Positions 1 through 9,324 of a stretch of 64,000 bases of DNA are shown here, one piece after another; the first letter of the stretch is position 1, and the number at the start of each line of letters is the position of its first letter. Made by a program: the position numbers and the translations under genes. The notes below the pieces were generated by a model. The model was not told the DNA's origin, did no database searches, and saw only the letters and a list, made by a program, of their open reading frames with translations. This stretch comes from Melastoma dodecandrum (lineage: Eukaryota > Streptophyta > Magnoliopsida > Myrtales > Melastomataceae), in NCBI GenBank assembly GCA_029817715.1, contig JARUPY010000210.1, positions 58,142 to 122,141 of the forward strand, given 5' to 3'.

Positions 1-511
1 CCATCTCGCGCAGCCGAATCACCTCGGAACAATGCTAAGGTTAATCAGGAGCTAACTTCAACAAAGATCTTTCGAATAAAGAGATGACCCAAGGTCAATT
101 TGCTAGTGAAAGCGGCAATTTCATAAGGTCTGACGATACGATCTCCTACTTTCACGCACTCCATTACGTTACGTTATTTCCTACGCGGACATCGCATTTT
201 CCTCGCGCTATGAAGCCATCTGCAGAAGCTGGACAAAAGAGCCAGAAAAATTCATCCTCGACCCAATCCATCAAATGCCGGGACTAAACACCTAAGACGG
301 CTCTCCCATAGTTCTCCACAGGCGCGAGATCAGCCGCCGGGAGGGCATATTTGCGCAGCTTCGGGACGCCGATTTGACACGTAGGTTTGACGCCGGCTTG
401 ATGTCACTCCTAAGTGACTCGCCCTATTTGGTGACAACGGTCCAGATAGACAAGCAGGAGTATTTTAAAGAATACAGCGGATAGCATTTTGGTCCGCGCC
501 ACTGTTCCTGA

Positions 512-844
512 GATGCCACCACAAATATCGACTTCTTTGATGTGACGCTCAACGGCTACAACACTGCGAACGCCCTGATACGATTTGGCTCCAAGCCTCA
601 GGGCTCGCGTATCTACAAGAACAACCTGATCGGCTTCAGGGGGCATGCCATACACAGCCCCGCATGCGACGCCGGGCCGTGGTGTTCTGTCAATAGCCTT
701 ATCGGGGTTGCAATGCCGAATCACTCTGGGCTTAAAGTGGTAGGTGGCAAAAGCAAGCTGACTATGGCGGTGCCGACAACGTCGCCCTACTCTGTCACTG
801 GGACAGTGAACGACGACGGATATTGGAAAAAATTTGCGTCTTAA
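512..844 (+). pseudogene. Possible C-terminal remnant of a beta-helix or pectate-lyase-like secreted protein
   Basis: An open frame runs from just after a TGA at 509 to a TAA at 844; the only plausible start inside it is a GTG at 542. The translation contains short repeated turns of the kind seen in right-handed beta-helix proteins (TNIDFFDVTLNGYN, SRIYKNNLIGF) and a small, polar C-terminus. No signal peptide or complete domain is present and the upstream sequence in all frames is closed, so if this was a gene only its tail survives. The base composition is less GC-rich than in the genes to the right. The call rests on general appearance, not on a diagnostic motif; a short orphan gene or chance open frame is possible. 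Positions 1-511 hold nothing else I recognise. Confidence 0.28.
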
Positions 845-948
845 GAAAAATTGCCGCAGTTGTCTCTCCATGATCAGCACGTCGGACAGACTAACGAGAG
901 CGTGCAATGGTCGCGGCTCCCCGGCGCGATGCGATTTCGCCGACATCT

Positions 949-1245
949 AGCGTCGAATCCTGCGGCAGCGATGTAGCCTTGGCATTCGGTTGGCGTGAAG
1001 CGCTCGATGGCACGCGCGATGGCGGTCCATAGCGAGGTGGTCCGTGCTGCATCGGCGCGCAGCGGCCCTTTCAGCTTTGAGAAGGCCATTTTGATCGGGT
1101 TGAAGTCGGGCGAGTAGGCCAGCAGGTAGAGGAGCTTTGCCCTGTTGCCATCTCGATGGGCTCGCGCACGCCCTAGACCTTGTGCGCTGGCAGGTTGTCC
1201 ATGACGAAGACGTCGTCAAGCGCGTGTCCGGCACGAGCGCCTTCG
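949..1245 (-). mobile_element. IS630-family transposase remnant (C-terminal part, frameshifted)
   Basis: Two reading frames on the reverse strand together give the C-terminal part of an IS630-type DDE transposase. One frame has DDVFVMDNLPAHKV (the conserved second-Asp strand, about 1173-1210). The other has MAFSKLKGPLRADAARTT, then WTAIARAIERFTPTECQGYIAAAGFD, down to about 949. At least one frameshift lies between them near 1090-1170, and the N-terminal two-thirds is missing, so the element is dead. It abuts the 3' end of the epimerase gene on its right. Terminal inverted repeats were not found. Confidence 0.8.
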
Positions 1246-2196
1246 TCATCTAGGGATTGAGAGCCGCCGCCGCGCATCTTCGAGAAGGCTCGCAAGCAGG
1301 TCTTCGATCGACACGTGCGGGCGCCACTCCGTCGCCGCCCGCAGCAGGCCGGCGTCTCCGCGAGCAACGCGTACGTCGTTCGACCGCAAGCGAGCGGGAT
1401 CGACGACGATGTCGAAGGTCGCCTCCGATTTGCTTCTCAGTAATTCGACAAGGTAGCGAAGCGGAAAAACGCGTTCGGACGCGATGTTGCAAAGGAAGCG
1501 TCTGGGCAGGACTTCAGCTCGCTCGATCAATGCAATATAGGCTTCGACCACGTCGCGCACGTCCATGACATCTCGACTTACATCGAGGTCGCCGACGCGC
1601 AGTGCCGCCGGTTGCAAACCGCGCTCGATTCTCGCGATCTGCGCTGCGAACGACGGCAGCACGAACGCCTCACGTTGTCCGGGTCCGGAATGGTTGAACG
1701 GACGCACGATGATGAGGCGGTTCGAGCCGGGAAGCATCGCGTCGAGCAGGCCCTCGGCAACAAGCTTCGACTTGGCATAGGCGCTAAGGGGCAGCACCGG
1801 ACTCGCCTCCGACACGGGCCCACGTAGAAAAGTGGCGCCGTAGACATCGGAGGAGCTCGCGAACAGTACGGTCGCATGAGGACTGTGGCGGTAGATCGCT
1901 GCCGCAAGATTGAGCGTACCGGTCACGTTCACGGCCCAGGTATCGCTGCTGTCAATGATACCAAGTGCCGTCGAGGACTGTGCCGCGAGGTGGATCACGA
2001 GATCGGGCCTGGTCGTCGCGACCACGTTGTCGACCGCATCGCGATCAAGAAGGTCGAGCGCGATGTGACCGTCCTTCGGTTCGACGGCGGCACTCAGCCG
2101 CACCAATTCAGCTGAAGGGGAGCGGTGAGCAAGCGCTCCGCACAGGTACGTCCCGACGAACCCGGCAGCCCCGGTTACGAGAATACGCCGCGACAT
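1246..2196 (-). CDS. rmd: NAD-dependent epimerase/dehydratase, GDP-4-keto-6-deoxymannose reductase (Rmd)-like
   Basis: A 316-residue short-chain dehydrogenase of the extended (nucleotide-sugar) type. The N-terminus carries the Rossmann glycine motif VTGAAGFVGTYL, followed by a DLLD cofactor-region strand, HLAAQSS, the catalytic Ser region ASSSDVYG, and the YxxxK motif in YAKSKLVAE. RPFNHSGPGQ follows, as in GDP-sugar reductases. The start is placed at the ATG at 2196, just before the Rossmann strand; a further 16 codons are open upstream but look non-coding. The gene lies downstream of gmd on the same strand, so the likely reaction is reduction of GDP-4-keto-6-deoxy-D-mannose to GDP-D-rhamnose in the cytoplasm. 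A reductase or epimerase giving another GDP-6-deoxyhexose cannot be excluded. Its 3' end touches an IS630 remnant. Confidence 0.72.
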   Translation of the reverse strand: MSRRILVTGAAGFVGTYLCGALAHRSPSAELVRLSAAVEPKDGHIALDLLDRDAVDNVVATTRPDLVIHLAAQSSTALGIIDSSDTWAVNVTGTLNLAAAIYRHSPHATVLFASSSDVYGATFLRGPVSEASPVLPLSAYAKSKLVAEGLLDAMLPGSNRLIIVRPFNHSGPGQREAFVLPSFAAQIARIERGLQPAALRVGDLDVSRDVMDVRDVVEAYIALIERAEVLPRRFLCNIASERVFPLRYLVELLRSKSEATFDIVVDPARLRSNDVRVARGDAGLLRAATEWRPHVSIEDLLASLLEDARRRLSIPR

Positions 2197-2409
2197 GGGT
2201 GGTTCGTCGGTTGCGGAAAGGCCAGGCGTCTTCTCCGATGGCACACTATCGTTGGGTTTGTGTCCACTGTGCTAGCGACGCCTATGCAAGGCGCAAGCCG
2301 GCGGCCGGACAAACGACGTATCAGCTGACGCGGTGGTTCGTAACAGAGCCACCAGGCCATCTCAAGCCTCGGTCCTAGGAGTGGGCGCAGCGAATTCGAC
2401 GGCAACGCG

Positions 2410-3951
<1,542 letters not shown>

Positions 3952-4497
3952 TCAGGCGACGTTCGCGTGGCCCCACTCGAACGTGGTCCCGTCCACCCAG
4001 ATGCAATACAAAATGACGGCGATCTTGCGCGCGATTGCGACCTTCGCCTTTTTCATGCCGATGCGCTTGGCGAGGCGCAGGCCCCAGGCCTTCAGCGCCG
4101 ACCAGCGCTTGGTCCGATGAAGCAGGACGCTGGCAGCCTCATAGAGGTAGGTCCTCAGCAGACGATCGCCCCAGCGCGAGATCTTGCCGTTCCGATCCAG
4201 CTCACCCGATTGCTTGCGGCGTGGTGTCAGCCCGAGGTAGGCGCCAACCTGAGCGGCCGAACTGAAGCGTGATGGATCATCGATCGTATGGCGGAACGTC
4301 AGGGCCGTGACGACGCCGATGCCGGGGACGCTCATCAGCCGCCTTGTCGTCTCGTCGGCTTTCGCCAACCGCCGCACCTCGTTGTCGAGCTCGGTCTGCT
4401 GCAGGCAGACCTGATCGTGGATGACCAGCAGAGGCCCGAGAACCGGTCGAAGCTGATGATCGTCGGCGACGAGTTCGTGCACCTTCCGGCGGAACAC
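3952..4497 (-). mobile_element. IS110-family transposase, C-terminal half
   Basis: The 181-residue frame has the second (IS116/IS110/IS902) domain of IS110-type transposases. [24 protein letters not shown] leads into the conserved [13 protein letters not shown] and [13 protein letters not shown], with the usual basic tail ([23 protein letters not shown]). The N-terminal DEDD catalytic domain is absent: the frame breaks near 4497 and the sequence beyond does not resemble the family. The element is therefore a 5'-truncated remnant. It marks the left edge of the insert that ends at the broken rfbA gene. Confidence 0.85.
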
Positions 4498-4803
4498 CGA
4501 ACCAACATCGACGAGGACGCACCGATGACCCTGGGTTCCTTGCCATCGCGAAGAAGCTCAACACCTCGTTCGCGACGGTGAAGGCAGAGGGCGACATGTG
4601 CAACTACACACCTGCCGCCTCCCAGCACGATCACGGCCCGCTGACCGAAAGTACGCGATCGCAGACATTCGGCCCCGAAGGCCTGAATGTACGCGATCGT
4701 TGACATTGTGGGCGTACGCCGACATTCGGCGCGGGTCGTGATCCTAGCCGCTCGAATGTCGGCGTACGCCGACATCAGCCGACCAGCTTGAGCCGAGGGC
4801 GCT

Positions 4804-5054
4804 TCAGCGGAGCCGTGTCGTCGGGTGGCCGGGAGTGTCGCCCGAGAGTTCCGGGTAGAACGCCCCGCAGACGTCGATCCCGGACATCCCTTCTCCGCGA
4901 GCTTGCAGTCGGCCGACAGCATGATCCGCACGGACGACATCTCGGCCTCCGACCCGTACTTTTCGGCCAGGCGGGCGAGCCGGTACCGGCCCGCGCGGGG
5001 GCACTTCGTGCAGGCGAGGCGGACGACGACGTAGGGATATTGGGACAGGCGCAC
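4804..5054 (-). pseudogene. Small cysteine-rich protein, possible zinc ribbon, frameshifted
   Basis: The N-terminal frame (MRLSQYPYVVVRLACTKC, then GRYRLARLAEKYG and MLSADCKLAEKG) has a Cys-x2-Cys pair and further cysteines that could bind a metal. Around 4880 the reading moves by one base at a GGG run and continues as MSGIDVCGAFYPELSGDTPG to a TGA at 4804. Joined, this would be a protein of about 83 residues with paired cysteines at both ends. I know of similar short zinc-ribbon-like hypothetical proteins in alphaproteobacterial phage and plasmid regions, but cannot name a family. The break may be a sequencing slip. Confidence 0.5.
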
Positions 5055-5158
5055 GACGAGAACGTAGCGCGAACATGGGCGGGCGTGGAGTCCCGGGATA
5101 TGTTACGTAGCGACGGCGAAATCCGGTATCTGCCATCGCTTCGTAACGTCTCGGCTCG

Positions 5159-5395
5159 TCAGTAGACCCGCTCGCGCGGCGCCGGGCACGGCGGGTTGTA
5201 CGCCCTCAACGCGATCCGGCTGACGTGCTCGTAGGAGCCGGCGGCAATCATGCGCCCGCGCGCGCGTTCCAGCAAGCGGCCCTCGGCCTCGAAGACCATC
5301 CGCCATCGCGGCTCGTCCCCCTTGAGGCTGCGGCATAGCCTCCCGAGGTCGGAGAGCCGGCGGAGGTCGGCGTCGGCCCTGTCCTGCCACGTCAT
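5159..5395 (-). CDS. Small hypothetical protein, last of a coupled three-gene set
   Basis: A 78-residue protein, MTWQDRADADLRRLSDLGRLC at its start, rich in Arg, Leu and Glu and probably alpha-helical, with no signal peptide or membrane segment. Its ATG overlaps the stop of the upstream gene (5392-5395, ATGA arrangement), which points to translational coupling. I do not recognise a family. Its place with two other short genes between an IS110 remnant and a truncated rfbA suggests mobile-element or phage cargo. Confidence 0.6.
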   Translation of the reverse strand: MTWQDRADADLRRLSDLGRLCRSLKGDEPRWRMVFEAEGRLLERARGRMIAAGSYEHVSRIALRAYNPPCPAPRERVY

Positions 5396-5625
5396 TGGAC
5401 GCTGTCTCTCTCGCGCAGCAGTTCGGCTCGGACGTAGAAGTCGAAGTTGCGGATGTTGCTCGGGTAGATGTTCTCCCCGTGCGCGCCACGGACCAACCCC
5501 AGCACCCGCAAGCGCATGCAGACGCGCATAAGGGCGTCCCAGACCATGGTGGCCCGCGGGTCGCCCTCCAGTCCCTGGGATAGGGCAGCCATGTCGGGCA
5601 GTAGCGTATAGGCGTAGTCAGCCAT
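5392..5625 (-). CDS. Small hypothetical protein, middle of a coupled three-gene set
   Basis: A 77-residue protein beginning MADYAYTLLPDMAALSQGLEG and ending in an acidic/basic tail. Alternating hydrophobic and charged residues suggest a small soluble helical protein. It overlaps the gene upstream by 8 bases and the gene downstream by 4 bases, so the three are almost certainly one transcript. No known domain is visible. The compact overlaps resemble phage or plasmid gene organisation. Confidence 0.6.
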   Translation of the reverse strand: MADYAYTLLPDMAALSQGLEGDPRATMVWDALMRVCMRLRVLGLVRGAHGENIYPSNIRNFDFYVRAELLRERDSVQ

Positions 5626-5866
5626 CGCGGGCCTCGTAAAGCTCGGGCATGCCCGCGAACGACCCGTCGCGCGCGCCGACGCCGCCGACGCGCTTCAGGA
5701 AGTCCGCGTAGGTCGCGTCGCCGGTCGGGTTCTCGCGCCAGTACGCGATCCGTGCGCGTAAGCGGACCTCGGCCAGGTCCCGTGCCCGCTCGCGAGAAAC
5801 CTCGCGGCAGATGCGGACGGGGTCGGCCTCGATCTGCTCCTCGGTCATGTCGCGGTAGCTCGCCAT
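5618..5866 (-). CDS. Small hypothetical protein, first of a coupled three-gene set
   Basis: An 82-residue protein starting MASYRDMTEEQIEADPVRIC, strongly charged, with a predicted helical N-terminal half. It is the first gene of the set and would carry the promoter, somewhere in 5867-6020. No recognisable catalytic or DNA-binding motif is seen. Confidence 0.6.
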   Translation of the reverse strand: MASYRDMTEEQIEADPVRICREVSRERARDLAEVRLRARIAYWRENPTGDATYADFLKRVGGVGARDGSFAGMPELYEARDG

Positions 5867-6022
5867 GCACCGAGGCTAGCCGATTGGGCGGAACTGTCGA
5901 GCTGCTTCGGACACCGCTTCGAGGGAAACCGTCCGAAGTGGACGACCGGCGCGAACCGCCGAGCGCGAACGGGGTCGAGGGTCCCAAGCTCCACGCCGCC
6001 GTCGCCGCGTTACAGGTTGATC

Positions 6023-6283
6023 ATGGCCAAGACCAACCCGCCCTTCCCGCCCTTCACCGAGGCGCCCAAGTTCCGCACCGGTCGCGTGCACTCCGAGAAT
6101 CGCCGCTACGACCATGCCCACGGGCAGCAGGTGATCGACGGGCAGGAAGAGCACGTGACGTTCCAAGATCCCGTCGAGGACGAAAATGCCCTGGCGATGC
6201 TCGACGACCCGAAGACCGTGAAGGCGTACATGGGATCGTCGGCTCGCGCTGGTTCACGTTGGCCTCGAAGCCTTACCGCCTGA
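6023..6283 (+). CDS. Hypothetical protein, uncertain
   Basis: An open frame on the forward strand beginning MAKTNPPFPPFTEAPKF, divergent from the three-gene set. The first 70 residues have a composition typical of real protein (Pro-rich start, then acidic FQDPVEDENALAMLDD), while the last 15 are Arg/Ser-rich and look like read-through after a lost frame. It could be a damaged gene or a chance open frame. No family recognised. Confidence 0.33.
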   Translation: MAKTNPPFPPFTEAPKFRTGRVHSENRRYDHAHGQQVIDGQEEHVTFQDPVEDENALAMLDDPKTVKAYMGSSARAGSRWPRSLTA

Positions 6284-6337
6284 TCGGGCCGCCGTCGCCA
6301 CGCGCAACGCTGCCAAGAAGGCGGGTCCGAGCCAGCG

Positions 6338-6460
6338 ATGATCGCGCGCGACGTCCGCGAGGCGATCGTCGACCTGACGTCGCGCGGGATGTCGCGTAGC
6401 GCTGTTGCGAGGGTTTTGAGCGTCTCGCGACCCACCGTCCAAAGGGTCCTCGCGTCGGAC
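6338..6460 (+). pseudogene. N-terminal helix-turn-helix fragment cut at the rfbA junction
   Basis: Exactly 41 codons (MIARDVREAIVDLTSRGMSR, then [19 protein letters not shown]) form a classic helix-turn-helix of the Hin-resolvase or transposase type: a recognition helix with SRPTVQRVL after a Gly-Met turn. Beyond position about 6460 the sequence in the neighbouring frame becomes a nucleotidyltransferase, so the DNA-binding gene has lost all but its first domain. The junction marks one end of a recombination event. Confidence 0.6.
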
Positions 6461-6462
6461 GC

Positions 6463-7128
6463 GGTCTCTCGTACGCGGTGCAGCCTTCACCGGACGGCCT
6501 CGCGCAGGCCTTCATCATCGGTCGCGAATTCATCGGCGACGACCCGGTGGCGCTGGTGCTCGGCGACAACATCTTCTTCGGCCACGGACTTCCGGAACTA
6601 CTCGCCGCGGCCGTCGAGCGGCCAAAAGGGGCGACGGTCTTCGGCGACGTCGTGTCCGATCCACAGCGCTACGGCGTCGTCGAAATCGATGCCGAGGGCG
6701 TTGCCCTCTCGATCGAGGAGAAGCCCGCTCGGGCGAAATCCAATCTCGCCGTCACGGGACTCTATTTCTACGACAACGATGTCGTAGAGATCGCTGCGAA
6801 CCTGAAGCCGTCGCCGCGCGGCGAACTCGAGATCACCGATCTCAATCGAGTCTATCTCGAACGCGGCACGCTGCATGTCGAGCGGATGGGCCGCGGCTAT
6901 GCCTGGCTCGATACCGGCACGCATGACAGCCTGCTCGAGGCCGGGTCCTTCGTCGAGATCCTCGAACGCCGGCAAGGCCTCAAGATCTGCTGCCCCGAAG
7001 AAATCGCCTACAGCCGCGGCTACATCGATGCCGCGCAACTCGAAGAAAGCGCCCGGCGCTACGGCAAATCCGGGTACGGTCGCTACCTGAGCGCTTTAGT
7101 GGACGGTGGGAATGCGAGGCATGCCTAG
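6463..7128 (+). pseudogene. rfbA: Glucose-1-phosphate thymidylyltransferase, 5'-truncated
   Basis: Homology to RfbA/RmlA starts abruptly in [19 protein letters not shown] and runs intact to the stop. Present are the metal-binding Asp in [13 protein letters not shown], the EEKP motif and [15 protein letters not shown], then [13 protein letters not shown] and [14 protein letters not shown]. About the first 70-75 residues are missing. These hold the GGSGTRLxPxT nucleotide-binding signature and catalytic Arg/Lys, so the product cannot be active. The remaining 216-222 codons are undamaged, suggesting recent truncation. The intact enzyme would make dTDP-glucose, the first step towards dTDP-rhamnose; no rfbB, C or D is in the window. 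Confidence 0.88.
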
Positions 7129-7139
7129 ACGCCGGCGGC

Positions 7140-7156
7140 CGTTCGTTCTACGAACG
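7140..7156. terminator. Possible short hairpin between convergent genes
   Basis: A 6-base perfect stem (CGTTCG/CGAACG) with a TTCTA loop lies between the ends of the convergent rfbA remnant and GT2 gene. There is no run of T on either side, so it is weak as a terminator. Confidence 0.22.
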
Positions 7157-7166
7157 CGATCTCAGG

Positions 7167-8069
7167 TCAGGCCGTCCACGCCTTCGTCTTGCGAAACCAC
7201 GCGGTGAAATCGGCGTAGTCTCGTTCCTTCAGGATTGCCGGCTGCAGCCAGCCGAGCTTGGGAAGGCCCTCGTCCTCTGCGGTCTGCGCATAGCGCTTCA
7301 GCGTGGCGTATTCTGCAGGTCGAACGAAGCCGGAGCACTGCAATTGCACGAGCGCCTCGATCAGCTCCGGGCTTCCGATGCCATAGCTGCTCGCGAACTG
7401 CTGGAGCGCCTTGCGCTTGTAGCGGTGCTTGCGAGGGTCCCATTGGGCGTTACCGGGATGCAGACGGTACCTGATCGAGTTCTGATCCATGTTCGCGCAT
7501 TTTGCGCGCGGGATCACGCGGGCCCATAGCTCGTAGTCTTCGTCGCAGGGCTGGTTCTCGTCGTAGCGAAGAAGTCCGCCCTCATACAATTCGCGACGGA
7601 ACATGATGGTCGGGTGATAGAATGGATTGTTGATGAGGTAGTGGTCGATGATATCCTCGTGCCGCAGCGGGCTTCGATACACGCCTTGATGCGACGAGAA
7701 TGCGTCCACGCCTGTCCCGACCAGCGAAACGTCCGGGTTCGTGACGAAGAACTGGACCTGATCCCGAAGACGCGACGGGTAGGCGATGTCATCGGCGTCC
7801 ATGCGGGCGATGAACTCGCCATCGGCGGCCGCCATTCCTTCGTTGAGCGCCTTGGCAAGGCCGAGACCGGCGGCCAGATTGATGAGCTTGACGTCGCCGT
7901 CGCCCATGTATTTCCGCACCATGGCGAGTGTGCCGTCGCGCGATCCGCCGTCCACGAAAATCGTCTCGAAGTGCGGGTAGTCCTGGTCGATCAGACTATG
8001 GATGGCCTCGCGAAGGTATCGTTCGGAGTTCAGCGTTGGGATGACCACCGAAACGAGCGGCTTCCTCAT
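7167..8069 (-). CDS. Family 2 glycosyltransferase (copy 1)
   Basis: A 300-residue GT-A-fold inverting glycosyltransferase. The N-terminus shows VSVVIPTLNSERYLREAI, then VDGGSRDGTL and the metal-binding DxD within FIARMDADDIAYPSRL. A later DEDYELWARVI is the usual acceptor/catalytic-base region. No membrane segment, so it is a cytoplasmic or peripheral enzyme. The start ATG overlaps the stop of the upstream GT32 gene (8066-8069), so the two are translationally coupled. The same pair of genes, with the same 4-base overlap, recurs at 20973-22951. The sugar and acceptor cannot be told from sequence. Confidence 0.92.
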   Translation of the reverse strand: MRKPLVSVVIPTLNSERYLREAIHSLIDQDYPHFETIFVDGGSRDGTLAMVRKYMGDGDVKLINLAAGLGLAKALNEGMAAADGEFIARMDADDIAYPSRLRDQVQFFVTNPDVSLVGTGVDAFSSHQGVYRSPLRHEDIIDHYLINNPFYHPTIMFRRELYEGGLLRYDENQPCDEDYELWARVIPRAKCANMDQNSIRYRLHPGNAQWDPRKHRYKRKALQQFASSYGIGSPELIEALVQLQCSGFVRPAEYATLKRYAQTAEDEGLPKLGWLQPAILKERDYADFTAWFRKTKAWTA

Positions 8070-9307
8070 CCAGCGCGCCCTTCCACGTCCCGGGCGATCT
8101 CCGCGTAGATGGACTTCGAGGTCGTGACGAACTCGGGGGACAGGCTTTCAAGGAAATCGCCGGAGGCGCCGTTCCAAAGATGGAAGCAATATGCGCTCGC
8201 GAAATCCGGCTTCAGGTCGTGGCTGACGTCCTTGAACAGAAAGTGCTCGATCGCGTACCAAAGGGGATAAAAGAAGGCGCGGTAGTCCAGAACTTGGATG
8301 GTGTCGGGCATCGTCGCCGCGAGCCGCACCGGCAGCTTGACGGAGTGGTAATCCCAAAGGTCGTCGCGGCCCGTCGAGCGGAAGTAATCGTATTCGGAAA
8401 TCCACGTGTCGACGAATTTCGCGCCGGGGCAGGCAACCATCACAGCGTTGCAGAGACCCGAGGCGGAATCTGGCCCCGCCGCCTGGACGCCCATCGTGAA
8501 CTCGAAGCGGCGCAACGACTCGTAGGATTTCTGCGTGATCGTATCGATGTCGAGGTAGACGCCACCTGACTTCTGCAGCGCAAGCAGCCTGATGGCGTCA
8601 GCCTTGTGCGCGTAGTGCTGGAACCGCGCGTTTCCCAGATAGTCGAAATCGTCGATCTTCACTGGCGTGATGAGGGTGCGAATTTTGTCCCAGTACACGC
8701 CATGCGGTTCGTGCATGAAGTAGAAGTATGCAGTCCAGCCCGGGTTGAAATGAAGTGCGGACTTGATCGCCAGATAAGCATAGTAAGGAAATTCGCCAGG
8801 TCCGATAAATCCGTAGATGAAATGAAGCAGCTTAGGGAGGCGCCGCGCGTCGCCGTCGTGGTCGCCGGGAGCCGGAAGCTTCTCCCGAAAGGCGGCGAGG
8901 GCGGTCGCGGAGGTCTGGACCGATTGCGGGGCGAGAGCGGCGCCCTTGGCATTTGCCGCCCTGTCACGAACGGGATCTACGGGCTGCCAATTGGGGTCGA
9001 CGATCGTCGAGCGGAACGTCTTTCGACCCTGGCGCGCGCCGAGCTTCGCGAAGTGCAGGAGCGGGTTCGAGCCCGTCTCATAGACGTCGGGATTGGCTTC
9101 GAGATAGGCCTTTGTCGAGAAATCGGCGCTCGGCTCGCCGCCTTCCGCGGCACCGTGGTTCACGTAATGCGTCGTCGGATCGGCACCGGCCTCCCTGACG
9201 TCCGGATAGACGGTATTGTACCATTCCGCATCGACGAGCCCGCAGCGCCGAAGACCTTCGATATTCGCCTTCTGCTTTGCTTTCTCGATCAAGCTCAAGC
9301 CTGCCAT
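8066..9307 (-). CDS. GT32-type glycosyltransferase with DXD motif (copy 1)
   Basis: A 413-residue protein with two parts. Residues 1-110 carry two short repeats ending in YPDV and NPDV (AEWYNTVYPDVREAG and KAYLEANPDVYETG, each followed by a HY/HF-NxGAxEG-like turn), seen in other polysaccharide glycosyltransferases. Residues about 160-400 are a Gly_transf_sug (GT32) domain: PKLLHFIYGFIGPG, ALHFNPGWTAYFYFMHEPHG, and the DXD in GGVYLDIDTITQKSYE. The C-terminus has YCFHLWNG. It is the second-last gene of the leftward operon and couples to the GT2 gene by ATGA. The retaining GT32 family includes alpha-hexosyltransferases; the donor is unknown. Confidence 0.87.
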   Translation of the reverse strand: MAGLSLIEKAKQKANIEGLRRCGLVDAEWYNTVYPDVREAGADPTTHYVNHGAAEGGEPSADFSTKAYLEANPDVYETGSNPLLHFAKLGARQGRKTFRSTIVDPNWQPVDPVRDRAANAKGAALAPQSVQTSATALAAFREKLPAPGDHDGDARRLPKLLHFIYGFIGPGEFPYYAYLAIKSALHFNPGWTAYFYFMHEPHGVYWDKIRTLITPVKIDDFDYLGNARFQHYAHKADAIRLLALQKSGGVYLDIDTITQKSYESLRRFEFTMGVQAAGPDSASGLCNAVMVACPGAKFVDTWISEYDYFRSTGRDDLWDYHSVKLPVRLAATMPDTIQVLDYRAFFYPLWYAIEHFLFKDVSHDLKPDFASAYCFHLWNGASGDFLESLSPEFVTTSKSIYAEIARDVEGRAG

Positions 9308-9324
9308 GGCGCAGCAACCTCTTC

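Noticed and set aside
84..287. A 67-codon open frame at the left end
   Set aside because: No ribosome-binding site, no motif, composition unlike nearby genes.
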